From G963677915 sp963677915 (GTDB taxonomy: Bacteria > Bacillota > Clostridia > Lachnospirales > Vallitaleaceae), in contig CAXXGE010000028.1 in assembly GCA_963677915.2 (NCBI GenBank), forward strand, positions 251,460 through 315,459: a DNA stretch of 64,000 bases, read 5' to 3'. The notes beneath the pieces were generated by a model. The model ran no database searches. It saw nothing but the letters and a program-made list of their open reading frames with translations, and had not been told where the DNA came from. The translations under genes were made by a program, and so were the position numbers. Positions 42,020 to 51,074 of the stretch are shown here, one piece after another. The stretch's first letter is position 1. Every line of letters begins with the position of its first letter.

Positions 42020-43873
42020 ATGAGACCATTATACTTAAAAGATGAAATATTGATGGATATCGAAAAGCCTGCCAGATACATCGGACAGGAAGTCAATGCT
42101 GTTAATAAAGCAGTGCATGCGGTCGATATACGCTTCGCACTGTGTTTTCCCGATATATATGAGATCGGTATGAGTCATTTGGGACTTAGTATCCTCTATA
42201 ATATGCTGAACCAACGTACTGACACTTTCTGCGAAAGGGTTTTCTCGCCTTGGGTAGACCTTGACAGCAAAATGGAAGAGCAGGGACTATCCCTGTTCTC
42301 ACTTGAATCCCAGTCGCCCGTCAAGGACTTCGATATTCTGGGATTTACTGTCCAGTATGAGATGAGTTATACAAATATATTGCGGGTGCTGGATCTTTCT
42401 GGTGTTCCGCTACGAAGTGCAGACAGATCTGAAGACGACCTTATCGTCTGCGCAGGCGGTCCATGCACCTACAACCCCGAACCAATAGCCGATTTCGTTG
42501 ACTTCTTCTATATCGGAGAAGGAGAGGTCAATCTTGATGCAGTCCTTGATAAATATAAGGAAAACAAAAACAGAGGGGGCACGCGCGAGGATTTCCTGAG
42601 AAACATTCTGGATATCGATGGTATCTACGTACCTGCTTTCTATGAAGCATCATACAATTCTGACGGCACGCTTTCTGACTTTGTGCCCGTCATGGAGGGC
42701 GCGCCCCCTAAGATAAAGAAGAACATCGCCATGGAAGTATCCGATACACTGTTCCCTGAGAAGCCGATTGTCCCCTATATCCAGACCGTACATGACAGGG
42801 TGGTGCTGGAGCTGTTCAGAGGCTGTTCCAGGGGCTGCCGCTTCTGTCAGGCAGGCATGATCTACAGGCCTGTGCGGGAACGTTCGTTGGACACGCTGAA
42901 AACACAGGCAAAAGCGCTGCTTGAAAATACAGGACATGACGAGATTTCGTTGATTTCACTGAGTTCCAGTGACTATAGCAACCTTGATGACCTGGCAACA
43001 TATCTGATTGATGCATGCGGACAGACACATGTCAACCTGTCTCTGCCTTCCCTTAGGGTGGACAACTTTTCACTGGATTTGATGAAGCGGGTCCAGGACG
43101 TCCGCAAAAGCTCATTGACTTTTGCGCCCGAAGCCGGCAGCCAACGTATGAGGGATGTCATCAACAAGGGGATTACTGAAGAAGATATCCTGAGCGGCTC
43201 TTATGAGGCCTTTAAAGGCGGCTGGAACAGGGTCAAGCTCTATTTTATGCTGGGACTTCCAACGGAAACGGTAGAGGACGTAATGGCCATTGCCGAGCTT
43301 GGTCAGAACATCGTCGACAAGTATTTCGAGTTGCCTTCCGAAGCGAGACGCAAAAGACCGGAAATCGTCTTGAGTACGTCCTTCTTCATACCCAAACCAT
43401 TTACACCGTTCCAGTGGGTGGGGCAGGACACCTTGCAGCAATTCGAAGAGAAACAAAGCCTTCTCAACCGCAGCATCCGCAAAAAATACATCAAGTACAA
43501 CAGCCATGATGCCCACACAAGCGTCATCGAAGGTGTCCTCGCAAGGGGTGACAGGCGGCTGGCTGATGTCATCGAACACGCCTACCGGCACGGTGCGCGT
43601 TTTGACGCATGGTCTGAATTCTTCGACTTCAGCATTTGGCGAAATGCCTTTGAAGCCTTCGGTCTGGAAATGGATTTCTACAGCACAAGAGTCCGTCCGA
43701 AAGATGAACTGCTGCCTTGGGATTTCATTGATATCGGCGTTGAAAAGGCCTTTTTATACGGTGAATTCCTGGCATCACAGGCAGGCGAAACCACTGTCAA
43801 CTGCATGGAAGGATGCGCCAACTGCGGTGCGGCTTCCTTTGGTGGAGGTATATGTTATGAAAGCAAGAATTAA
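42020..43873 (+). CDS. B12-binding radical SAM protein, TIGR03960 type
   Basis: The protein has 617 residues. An N-terminal B12-binding-like domain (ALCFPDIYEIGMSHLGLSIL, about 35-55 onward) precedes a radical SAM domain with the cluster motif CSRGCRFCQAG (CxxxCxxC). The C-terminal end has a further cysteine set CMEGCANCG. This matches the TIGR03960 family, found in Clostridia just ahead of the DUF2344/TIGR03936 gene and RNase G, exactly as here. The substrate is not established. It overlaps the next gene by 17 nt. Confidence 0.92.
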   Translation: MRPLYLKDEILMDIEKPARYIGQEVNAVNKAVHAVDIRFALCFPDIYEIGMSHLGLSILYNMLNQRTDTFCERVFSPWVDLDSKMEEQGLSLFSLESQSPVKDFDILGFTVQYEMSYTNILRVLDLSGVPLRSADRSEDDLIVCAGGPCTYNPEPIADFVDFFYIGEGEVNLDAVLDKYKENKNRGGTREDFLRNILDIDGIYVPAFYEASYNSDGTLSDFVPVMEGAPPKIKKNIAMEVSDTLFPEKPIVPYIQTVHDRVVLELFRGCSRGCRFCQAGMIYRPVRERSLDTLKTQAKALLENTGHDEISLISLSSSDYSNLDDLATYLIDACGQTHVNLSLPSLRVDNFSLDLMKRVQDVRKSSLTFAPEAGSQRMRDVINKGITEEDILSGSYEAFKGGWNRVKLYFMLGLPTETVEDVMAIAELGQNIVDKYFELPSEARRKRPEIVLSTSFFIPKPFTPFQWVGQDTLQQFEEKQSLLNRSIRKKYIKYNSHDAHTSVIEGVLARGDRRLADVIEHAYRHGARFDAWSEFFDFSIWRNAFEAFGLEMDFYSTRVRPKDELLPWDFIDIGVEKAFLYGEFLASQAGETTVNCMEGCANCGAASFGGGICYESKN

Positions 43874-44492
43874 GTTCCAGAAGATGGGTCCTGTCAGGTT
43901 CATCGGACATCTTGACCTGATGAGAACCATGCAGAAGGCATTCAGAAGGGCGGCTGTTCCAATTGCCTATTCCCATGGATACAACCCCCATCAGGTCCTC
44001 TCATTCGCTTCGCCGCTTCCTGTAGGCGTAGAAAGTCTTTGTGACTATATGGACCTCGAGCTCGAACGGGATGTCGATCTCCATGACATGGTTGTAGACC
44101 TCAACAACACCCTTCCGCTGGGGCTTTTCGCATTGGAGGCAAGGGAACTTGAAGAGGGAGAGGCCGCTGGTATGGCAGCTGTAACAGGTTCCAAATACAT
44201 TGTAATAGTACATGACAGCTCTTTCACACATGAGATGGTCGACACATTCCTGAAGAAGGAAGAAGTCACCTATATGAAGAAGAACAAACGCGGAAAGCTG
44301 AATGAAGTGGATATAAGGCCTGGCATCTATGAGATCATTTTTGATGGCAAAGATCTGTTGATCCAGGTGTCTGCAGGAAGCGTCATGAATATCAAACCCG
44401 AAACAGTCGTTGAACAGCTGTGCATATCTGCTGACCTGCCGTACAACAGACACAACTACCATTACATCAGGCAAGAACTTATTTTATCGTAA
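43857..44492 (+). CDS. TIGR03936/DUF2344 family protein
   Basis: The protein has 211 residues from ATG 43857, inside the end of the radical SAM gene, with GGTGGAGG upstream; the much longer open frame from 43506 is out of family. The start KARIKFQKMGPVRFIGHLDLMRTMQKAF is the family hallmark, followed by SHGYNPHQVLSFASPLPVGVES. The partner radical SAM gene is directly upstream and the two are often fused or adjacent, so it is likely an accessory subunit. Its function is unknown; an RNA-related role is suspected from the RNase G neighbour. Confidence 0.9.
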   Translation: MKARIKFQKMGPVRFIGHLDLMRTMQKAFRRAAVPIAYSHGYNPHQVLSFASPLPVGVESLCDYMDLELERDVDLHDMVVDLNNTLPLGLFALEARELEEGEAAGMAAVTGSKYIVIVHDSSFTHEMVDTFLKKEEVTYMKKNKRGKLNEVDIRPGIYEIIFDGKDLLIQVSAGSVMNIKPETVVEQLCISADLPYNRHNYHYIRQELILS

Positions 44493-44507
44493 AGGCAAGG
44501 TGGTTCC

Positions 44508-45685
44508 ATGGGCCATAAACTGGTGACGACCAGCCTTCGGGGCATGGTTATGAGCTTTCTTCTGGATGAACAGGACAAAGCGATTGAAATTCACCCTTTC
44601 CCGGAAAATCTAAAATCATTGGTCGGCAATATTTATGCTGGACGCGTATCGAATATAGCCAAGAATATTAATGCTGCATTCGTTCATATCGGAGAGGATA
44701 AGCCGGCCTATCTATCACTGGAAAACACCAGTAAGATTTTTTATTCAGACGGCAGACCGGCTGATGCCAAGCTTAAACAAGGCGATCTTATTTTGGTTCA
44801 GGTCGCAAAAGATGCCCACAAGACAAAAGCACCCAAACTTGTTGCAGAATTCGCAGTTACGGGACAATATGCTGTGCTGACAACAAACCATCCATCATTG
44901 GGGCTGTCATCAAAAATCACGGAAACCAAAGAACGTATCAGACTTAAAAGGCTCTTTAAACCATACGTAACAAAGGCTTACGGCTTTATCGTCAGGACCA
45001 ACTGTGCGACAGCTGAGAATCTGAAATCGAAGAGGAGATAGACGGCCTGATCAAGGAATATGAAAAAATCATGGCTTCCATGCCTTATGCCAATGCCGGC
45101 AGCTGTCTTCACAGAGGTGCCAACGGACATCTCAAACTGCTTCGTGATATGAACCTGGAGCTTGTGGACAGCTATGTATATGACGACAACGAGCTTTTTG
45201 AGCAGGCAGCGCCCCTTGTAGAGAATGCTGTGCATTATTCTGACAGTTATCCTCTCAATGCCCTCTACAACCTCGAAAAGCAGCTGGACAGAGCGCTGCG
45301 GGAGAAAGTCTGGTTGAAATCGGGAGCGAGCATCGTCATTCAGGCAACAGAAGCCCTGATTGCAATTGATGTCAATACTGAAAAGAACCAGAGCCGGAAA
45401 AATCCGGAAGAAGTCATTCTTGCAACCAATATGGAAGCAGCTGAAGAAATCGCAAGACAGATACGGCTCAGGAATCTGTCCGGCATTATCATTGTCGATT
45501 ATATAGATATGTCTTCCGAATCGGACAGAAGGATTCTATGCTACAGGGTAGAGGCATTATGCATGAAGGACCGGATCAGGACGCGGTTTATCGATATGAC
45601 CCCCCTCGGACTTGTTGAAATAACAAGACGGAAAACGGAAAAGACACTGAAGGAAAAGCTGAAGGAAATGGATACTGAAAGGTAG
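44508..45685 (+). pseudogene. rng: ribonuclease G/E with one-base frameshift
   Basis: Codons 1-~173 (44508-45030) encode the S1-like region (GNIYAGRVSNIAKNINAAFVH) and the first part of the catalytic domain. The frame then breaks at CTGAAATCG near 45020. Adding one base restores EIEEEIDGLIKEYEKI and runs to 45685 with the metal-binding AIDVNTEKNQS and GIIIVDYIDM. The product would be ~393 residues, a normal short RNase G. RNase G/E processes 5S/16S rRNA precursors and mRNAs. The gene is in the expected operon, and nearby essential genes show similar one-base errors. A sequencing error is therefore more likely than real inactivation. Confidence 0.85.
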
Positions 45686-45692
45686 TGATTCC

Positions 45693-46544
45693 ATGGCAGT
45701 GATAAAACCATTCACAAAAGACCAGATTCGATCGGCCACATCGCTGGCACATCAGTCATACCTAAAGGAACTTGAAAAAATCTGCGGCATGCGCGAAATC
45801 GCCCATTCCGTAGTTCATGAAGTCTTGGTGCCTTTGATAGACAGTCCTTATGCATTCTGTGTATATGAGGACGGACATATGGCCGGCTTTATTGCAGGCG
45901 ACCCTCATACAGGCAAGGTATCACTGTTTGGACACGGCTACAACGACGAAAACGCCTACAAACTCTATAACATCATGTACACAGAGCTGGCAGAAAGGCT
46001 TGTAGGCAGCGGATTGCGTGAACATGCAGTTACAGTCTACCGTCATGATGCAGGACCGATCGAAGCGTTTTTCCATAACGGATTCGGTATGTCGAAGGTC
46101 CATGCAATTGCCGATTTGGACAGCACTTATGCGGCTCATCCAATCGGCAACCGCTCTGTTATTGTGGAAGCTCTTGATACCAGCGGCATTGAGAGGCTGC
46201 AGCCATTGAAGAAGGCGTTCGATGAACATCTGGCTAACAGCCCTGCCTTTGTCGTATCCGACAGTCCGCTGACTGCAAACCTGCTGGTTCTCGTGGACGA
46301 AGGTATCGATATTGGCTTTCTCGAGTGGTCGCCCAAAAGGTCAGAGATCATCAGCGCGTATCTGAAGCCCGAATGGCGGGGCAGGGGGCTTTTCAACCAC
46401 TTGCTCTTCACTGTTTTCAACATATTGAAATCCAAAGGCGAGCATTGCTGCAGCGTCACATTCGACAGTATGAATCCATCGTCATCGGCATATTGGCTCA
46501 AATACTTCCAGCCATATGCCTATGAACTCAAAAGGAAAATATGA
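45693..46544 (+). CDS. GNAT-family N-acetyltransferase, two-domain
   Basis: The protein has 283 residues. It has two GNAT-like halves: residues ~1-140 (FCVYEDGHMAGFIAGDPHTG) and ~150-283. The second carries the acetyl-CoA motif A region (SAYLKPEWRGRGLFNHLLF, with the R-x-x-G-x-G/A-type loop RGRGLF). ATG 45693 lies 7 nt after the RNase G stop. The substrate is unknown. It is the last gene of the radical SAM/RNase G operon and is followed by a bidirectional terminator. Confidence 0.85.
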   Translation: MAVIKPFTKDQIRSATSLAHQSYLKELEKICGMREIAHSVVHEVLVPLIDSPYAFCVYEDGHMAGFIAGDPHTGKVSLFGHGYNDENAYKLYNIMYTELAERLVGSGLREHAVTVYRHDAGPIEAFFHNGFGMSKVHAIADLDSTYAAHPIGNRSVIVEALDTSGIERLQPLKKAFDEHLANSPAFVVSDSPLTANLLVLVDEGIDIGFLEWSPKRSEIISAYLKPEWRGRGLFNHLLFTVFNILKSKGEHCCSVTFDSMNPSSSAYWLKYFQPYAYELKRKI

Positions 46545-46562
46545 CTCTTATGAAATAAAACA

Positions 46563-46603
46563 GGGTTCGGTTTACATAATTATTACTACGTAAACCGAAC
46601 CCC
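46563..46603 (-). terminator. bidirectional terminator
   Basis: GGGTTCGGTTTAC (46563-46575) pairs with GTAAACCGAACCC (46590-46602). The T-rich tail is best on the minus strand, but it lies between two convergent genes and may serve both. Confidence 0.85.
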
Positions 46604-46609
46604 TTGTAG

Positions 46610-47161
46610 TTAATATTCGTCCGGAAGAATAGGCTTGGTCACCAGCAGTTTGCTGAAAAGCAGCGAGTCGTAGATGAAATCCTGAAAGTATTCCTTATCC
46701 CGGACACTCTTGCAGAAGCCCTTTTCAATATCCTCCAGTATTTCAGAGCTGTCCTTTTGCAATCCGTAGCCAATCTGTATGTCATAGACGTTGAAAAGCT
46801 TCTCGAACATCTCTTCGCTATAGGAGCCGGCGGGAATGAAAGAGACCAGCCTGTACTTGTCGGGTTCCTGCTTTCCGAAAGAGAAGATTGCCGATAAGCC
46901 CGTCTTCTTCGGGGCTTCGAACAGCCTTACCTGAACCGGGAAACCATTCTGGAAAAGATAGGCTTCTGCTTCCTTCATGAAGCTTCTGTCATCAGGATTG
47001 CCTATAAAGCCGAGGTTTGTTTCTATCAGAAGGACAATATCCTCTTTGGCCATCAACTCACGAAGATATTTCCGTCTCATGCCTTCAATGTCTTTAACCT
47101 TCTCATAAAAGCTGTGATAAAAGCCTAACTGCTTGTCATATTTTGTCTTAATTTTATTCAC
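46610..47161 (-). CDS. conserved hypothetical protein
   Basis: The protein has 183 residues from GTG 47161, 8 nt after GGAGG; the frame continues to a TTG at 47176 that overlaps the SD. It is a soluble alpha/beta protein with DIVLLIETNLGFIGNPDDRS, a positive stretch EAPKKTGLSAIFSFGKQEPDKYRLVSFIP and an acidic C-terminus. I do not recognise a family or catalytic motif. It is monocistronic and transcribed divergently from pyrB, with ~110 bp between the genes. It could be a small regulatory or metabolic protein; nothing more can be said. Confidence 0.6.
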   Translation of the reverse strand: MNKIKTKYDKQLGFYHSFYEKVKDIEGMRRKYLRELMAKEDIVLLIETNLGFIGNPDDRSFMKEAEAYLFQNGFPVQVRLFEAPKKTGLSAIFSFGKQEPDKYRLVSFIPAGSYSEEMFEKLFNVYDIQIGYGLQKDSSEILEDIEKGFCKSVRDKEYFQDFIYDSLLFSKLLVTKPILPDEY

Positions 47162-47207
47162 TGTGCTGACCTCCAAAACTGTTTACACCATTATAACCTT
47201 TTATATT

Positions 47208-47236
47208 TTCACATTCAACTTTCAATATGGTATAAT
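47208..47236 (+). promoter_or_regulatory. pyrBC promoter
   Basis: TTCACA (47208-47213), 17 bp, TATAAT (47231-47236). The leader to ATG 47279 is ~35 nt, too short for a PyrR attenuator, so control by PyrR-type attenuation is not visible. Confidence 0.7.
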
Positions 47237-47278
47237 CAATCATATTTGCGCCATTAATTAATCAAAGAGGTGATTATA

Positions 47279-48229
47279 ATGCTTGCATTCAACAGAAAAC
47301 ACTTCCTGGATCTCAAATCGCTGGAAGCGTCGGAAATACACTATATTCTCAATTCAGCACAAAAAATGAAGTATATCCTTACTTCAAGCAAATCGGTAGT
47401 CACGCCCCATCTTAAGGGAAAAACCGTGGCCATGCTTTTCCACGAGGAAAGCTCGAGAAGCAAGCTCTCCTATGAACTCGCTGCACAGAGTCTTAGCGCG
47501 AAAGTCATTGAGTTGACCACTGCCAAACAGTTCAGCAGGGGTGAGTCGCTCAAAGATATCGGCCGCTACGTTGACCAGCTGGGTGCTGACTTCATCGTTG
47601 TCCGCCATCCGATAGCAGGTGGCGCCCATCATCTGGCCAAGAATGTGAATGCGTCTGTAATCAATGCCGGCGACGGTAAGGACGAGAATCCAACACAGGC
47701 GTTAATCGACCTGCTGACCATTTTGGAATATAAAAAGTCCTTCAACGGGCTGAAAGTCGTTATACTCGGGGATGTCATGCACAACCGCGTAGCAAGAAGC
47801 AATGTGTTCGCATTGACAAAACTGGGGGCAGAAGTTGCCATAGCAAGCCCACCGACCTTGATTCCAAGGGATATTGACAAGTCGGGCATCAAAGTCTATC
47901 ATTCCGCTACAGAGGCCGTTATCGGGGCGGATGTCATCATGACACTTAAGATTCAAACAGAAAGACAGGGCAGAAAACTAATTCCTTCACTGAACGAATA
48001 TAAAAAACTTTACAAATTGGATCCTACAAGACTTGAATATGCCAAGCCGGACGTGATTGTCATGCACCCAGGCCCAATCAACAGGGGTATAGAGATTTCA
48101 TCGGAGGTCATTGACGGCGAAGCGTCCCTATTGAGTGAACTCCAGATAAACGGCGTGGCCATCAGAATGGCCCTTTTCAATCTGCTTGCCAAGGGAGGAA
48201 ACTATGATGTCGATAAGAACAGTCATTAA
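47279..48229 (+). CDS. pyrB: aspartate carbamoyltransferase-like protein with altered active-site motifs
   Basis: The protein has 316 residues from ATG 47279 (SD AGAGGTGAT); an upstream GTG at 47270 overlaps the SD. The fold and order match ATCase: carbamoyl-phosphate loop, LKDIGRYVDQLGADFIVVRH, VINAGDG...PTQALIDL and MHPGPINRGIEISSEV. However, the normally invariant STRTR reads SSRSK (58-62), and the catalytic His before PTQ is Asn137 (DENPTQ). pyrC follows with a 26-nt overlap, so the context says pyrimidine synthesis. It is either a divergent but active ATCase or a form needing a partner. Confidence 0.8.
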   Translation: MLAFNRKHFLDLKSLEASEIHYILNSAQKMKYILTSSKSVVTPHLKGKTVAMLFHEESSRSKLSYELAAQSLSAKVIELTTAKQFSRGESLKDIGRYVDQLGADFIVVRHPIAGGAHHLAKNVNASVINAGDGKDENPTQALIDLLTILEYKKSFNGLKVVILGDVMHNRVARSNVFALTKLGAEVAIASPPTLIPRDIDKSGIKVYHSATEAVIGADVIMTLKIQTERQGRKLIPSLNEYKKLYKLDPTRLEYAKPDVIVMHPGPINRGIEISSEVIDGEASLLSELQINGVAIRMALFNLLAKGGNYDVDKNSH

Positions 48230-49487
48230 GAACGGTACGATTTTCACCCATGACAAGACAATCTACAACATGGATATATTGATTGAGGATGGGAAAATCA
48301 CCTCGATTGACAACAACATATCGGCCGAAGACCATTGCGATGTCGTTGATGCGGAAGGCATGTATGTCATTCCGGGCCTTATCGACATGCACTGCGAACT
48401 CTGCGAACCAGGTTACGACTTCAGAGAAACGATGGAAACCGGTGGAACGAGTGCCATCTGCGGCGGTTTTACAGCTTTGACCCAGCTGCCGAACACCAAT
48501 CCGGTCGTCGACAATAAAACGGTTGTAGAATATATTGTCAGCAAATCAAAAACCGAATGCGCACTTCCCATCTATCCCTATGGCGCGCTTACAATGGGCT
48601 GCGAAGGCAAGGAGATGGCAGAAGTGGGGGAGATGCAGATCAGGGGCATTATCGCTGTTTCTGACGGTGACAAATGCGTTCAGGACAGCTGGCTGGCAAA
48701 AACAACCTTCCAATATGCAGCTATGTTCGATATGCCGATTATCCTTCATAGCGAGGATACGGCACTGTCGGAGGAAGCGGGTGTCAACGATGGCTACATA
48801 GCAACGCAGATGGGACTTGTAGGAGCGCCTGTATCGGCTGAGTCGATGATGGTGGCAAGACATCTTCTTCTTGCTGAGGAATTCAATATCAAGATACATT
48901 TATGCCATATTTCAACCGGCGCTTCTGTAGAACTCATCAGACAGGCCAAGAAACGGGGTATGCGGGTTACAGCGGAAACTTCCCCCCAATATTTCTCTCT
49001 GACGGAGGAGTCGGCCCTGAATTACAACAGTCTTGCCAAAGTGAATCCGCCGCTTAGATGCGCAGAGGATGTCAGCGCCGTCATAGAAGGTATCAAGGAC
49101 GGCACCATCGATGTCATCAGTTCGGACCACAAGCCGAATACCATCGATTCCAAAGAAGTGGAGTTCGATCTGGCTTCCTATGGCATATCATCATTCGAGA
49201 CTGCTTTGCCGGTTTCCTATACATATCTGGTCAAACCAGGACATATCGACATGGAACGTCTCGTTCATATGACATCCACAAAGCCTTCCGAACTGCTGTC
49301 GATCAACCGGAGCCGTCTGGCAGTAGGATCTCTTGCAGACCTGACAATCATTGCACCTGAGGAGAACTACGTTGTGGATGCAAGCAAGTTTCAATCCAAA
49401 GCAAGGTATTCGCCTTATAACGGCAAGGAACTTTTCGGAAAAGTAAAATATACTTTTGTCGAAGGGAAAAAATACGATCTGGCATAA
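48204..49487 (+). CDS. pyrC: dihydroorotase
   Basis: The protein has 427 residues from ATG 48204, preceded by AGGGAGGAAA and overlapping the end of pyrB. It is a metal-dependent amidohydrolase: VIPGLIDMHCELCEPGYDF, in which the usual DxHxH metal motif reads DMHCE. Further segments are GGFTALTQLPNTNPVVD, LHSEDTALSE, KIHLCHISTGASVELI (His ligands) and ISSDHKPN (final Asp). The second His of DxHxH is replaced by Glu here, which is also seen in some type I dihydroorotases with altered metal sites. Together with the altered pyrB motif this is worth noting. It ring-closes carbamoyl-aspartate in pyrimidine synthesis. Confidence 0.85.
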   Translation: MMSIRTVIKNGTIFTHDKTIYNMDILIEDGKITSIDNNISAEDHCDVVDAEGMYVIPGLIDMHCELCEPGYDFRETMETGGTSAICGGFTALTQLPNTNPVVDNKTVVEYIVSKSKTECALPIYPYGALTMGCEGKEMAEVGEMQIRGIIAVSDGDKCVQDSWLAKTTFQYAAMFDMPIILHSEDTALSEEAGVNDGYIATQMGLVGAPVSAESMMVARHLLLAEEFNIKIHLCHISTGASVELIRQAKKRGMRVTAETSPQYFSLTEESALNYNSLAKVNPPLRCAEDVSAVIEGIKDGTIDVISSDHKPNTIDSKEVEFDLASYGISSFETALPVSYTYLVKPGHIDMERLVHMTSTKPSELLSINRSRLAVGSLADLTIIAPEENYVVDASKFQSKARYSPYNGKELFGKVKYTFVEGKKYDLA

Positions 49488-49509
49488 ATCAATTTACCAT
49501 GCAAACCCA

Positions 49510-49538
49510 TTGAAATCACTGGGGGAGCATGGTATAAT
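49510..49538 (+). promoter_or_regulatory. promoter of the Xer-type recombinase gene
   Basis: TTGAAA (49510-49515), 17 bp, TATAAT (49533-49538). The start codon is at 49598, giving a ~50-nt leader. Confidence 0.65.
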
Positions 49539-49597
49539 CATAATAGAACTATGCGCAAAACACAACTTTAACGAATAGATTGGGGGGTGTTAATCCG

Positions 49598-50659
49598 ATG
49601 ACAGCCAAGAACTACCATGAAGAAATGGATATCAAGAACGCCAGGCATTTGCGGGAACTGCTTAAAACCTTGCCGCCATTCGTCCAGGAATTCTTCAGAG
49701 GCATAGAACAAACAACCTCTTCCAAAACCAGAATCGCTTATGCCTATGACCTTCGCGTGTTTTTCAACTACCTGGCAGAATCACATACCGCATTCAAAGG
49801 CATTGATATCACAGCCTTGGATGTCGGATGCCTTGGTAACGTTTCTGCCGATGACATTGAAATGTACATGGATTATCTTGGCTACTACAATTCAGCCAGC
49901 CAGGACATATCCAAGGAATACATGAACCGCGAACGCGGCAAATCCAGAAAGCTGGCATCCCTTAGGACCTTTTATCATTATTACTATAAAAAGCGCAAAA
50001 TCGATGCCGATCCGACGATGCTGGTCGACCTGCCCAAGATCCACGAAAAGAACATCATACGGCTCGAACCGGACGAAGTCGCTCAGCTGCTGGATGTTGT
50101 TGAGTCCGGCAAAGGCCTCAGTGATGCTCAGCTTAGATATCACGAACATACCAAGGACCGCGACCTGGCGCTCATGACTTTGCTGCTTGGCACAGGTATC
50201 CGTGTCAGCGAATGTGTCGGCCTTAATATGGCAGATATCGACTTCTCGGTCAACGGGATCCGCATTGTACGCAAAGGCGGCTCCGAGGTGATTGTATACT
50301 TCGGCCAGGAGGTTGAAAGGGCTTTAAAGGCCTATCTGGAGCTTCGCAGGAAGACAATTGGTGCCACTGGCCACGAAGACGCTCTTTTTCTGTCGCTTCA
50401 GAACAAACGGCTGAGCGTCAGGTCCGTACAGAACCTGGTCAAAAAGTATGCCCAGCTGGTCACACGGCTCAAGAAGATTTCACCCCACAAACTGCGCAGC
50501 ACTTACGGCACGAGTCTCTACAGGGAAACCGGCGACATCTATCTGGTGGCCGATGTGCTGGGACATAAAGACGTCAATACGACAAAGCGCCATTACGCCC
50601 AAATTGAGGACGAGCGGCGCCGTATGGCTGCAAAGGCGGTCAAATTAAGAGACGATTAG
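49598..50659 (+). CDS. XerS/XerC-like tyrosine recombinase
   Basis: The protein has 353 residues from ATG 49598 (SD GGGGGG, 10 nt); the frame opens at a TTG inside the SD. It has an N-terminal core-binding domain (~20-145) and a catalytic domain with GTGIRVSECVGLN (Arg), ISPHKLRSTYGT (His-x-x-Arg), VLGHKDVNTT (His) and Tyr in KRHYAQI. The size and the C-terminal EDERRRMAAKAV tail are closer to XerS, the single chromosome-dimer recombinase of some Firmicutes, than to classic XerC/D at ~300 residues. It lies in core DNA and is not linked to the island integrase, which is distinct in sequence. Confidence 0.85.
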   Translation: MTAKNYHEEMDIKNARHLRELLKTLPPFVQEFFRGIEQTTSSKTRIAYAYDLRVFFNYLAESHTAFKGIDITALDVGCLGNVSADDIEMYMDYLGYYNSASQDISKEYMNRERGKSRKLASLRTFYHYYYKKRKIDADPTMLVDLPKIHEKNIIRLEPDEVAQLLDVVESGKGLSDAQLRYHEHTKDRDLALMTLLLGTGIRVSECVGLNMADIDFSVNGIRIVRKGGSEVIVYFGQEVERALKAYLELRRKTIGATGHEDALFLSLQNKRLSVRSVQNLVKKYAQLVTRLKKISPHKLRSTYGTSLYRETGDIYLVADVLGHKDVNTTKRHYAQIEDERRRMAAKAVKLRDD

Positions 50660-50958
50660 CACGTCTGATTGCCAACAGCTTTGCTTCCTTTCATTTCCAG
50701 CGACTCGACAAAGGCGGATATATGGGACAGGCCTTCTTCAGACAAGGCGTAACGGACCCATTTTCCGTCTTTTCTTGAAGTGACAAGCCCTGCTTCCACC
50801 AGAATCTTCATATGATGCGAAAGCGTCGGCTGGCTGATCGAGAGTTCTTCTAGTATGACACAAGCGCAGCTTTCTTCCATCTCAAGTGCAGACAGTATCC
50901 TCAGTCGGTTTTCATCGGACAGCGCTTTGAATATGGCTGCTGTTTTCTTTATATCCAT
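50656..50958 (-). CDS. ArsR-family metalloregulator
   Basis: The protein has 100 residues and is a winged helix-turn-helix (IFKALSDENRLRILSALE, then ISQPTLSHHMKILVEAGLV). Cysteines in EESCACVILEEL match the ELCVC-type thiol site of ArsR proteins, which release DNA on binding As(III)/Sb(III) or related ions. ATG 50958 follows AGGAG. It is divergent from the permease gene with two operator-like palindromes between them. It overlaps the end of the Xer gene by 4 nt on the other strand. The ligand is inferred from motif and partner. Confidence 0.9.
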   Translation of the reverse strand: MDIKKTAAIFKALSDENRLRILSALEMEESCACVILEELSISQPTLSHHMKILVEAGLVTSRKDGKWVRYALSEEGLSHISAFVESLEMKGSKAVGNQTC

Positions 50959-50993
50959 AATTAGACTCCTAAATTAATTTATTACGCTTTAAT

Positions 50994-51047
50994 ATATTGA
51001 CATCCATCTATATTTAGTTTATCCTATATATCGACAAACGTCAATAT
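50994..51047 (+). promoter_or_regulatory. ArsR operators between arsR and the permease gene
   Basis: ATATCGAC (51028-51035) and GTCAATAT (51040-51047) form a palindrome with a 4-bp centre. A half-copy ATATTGAC...ATAT is at 50994-51012. Such sites would let the regulator control both divergent genes. Confidence 0.6.
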
Positions 51048-51074
51048 GACAAATTGATATCAAGGAGAGTTTTT

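Noticed and set aside
45020..45060. Programmed frameshift in rng
   Set aside because: No slippery heptamer with a downstream stimulator is evident, and similar single-base breaks affect several unrelated essential genes.
47161..47279. PyrR attenuator upstream of pyrB
   Set aside because: The promoter lies about 45 nt from the start codon, leaving no room for an antiterminator.
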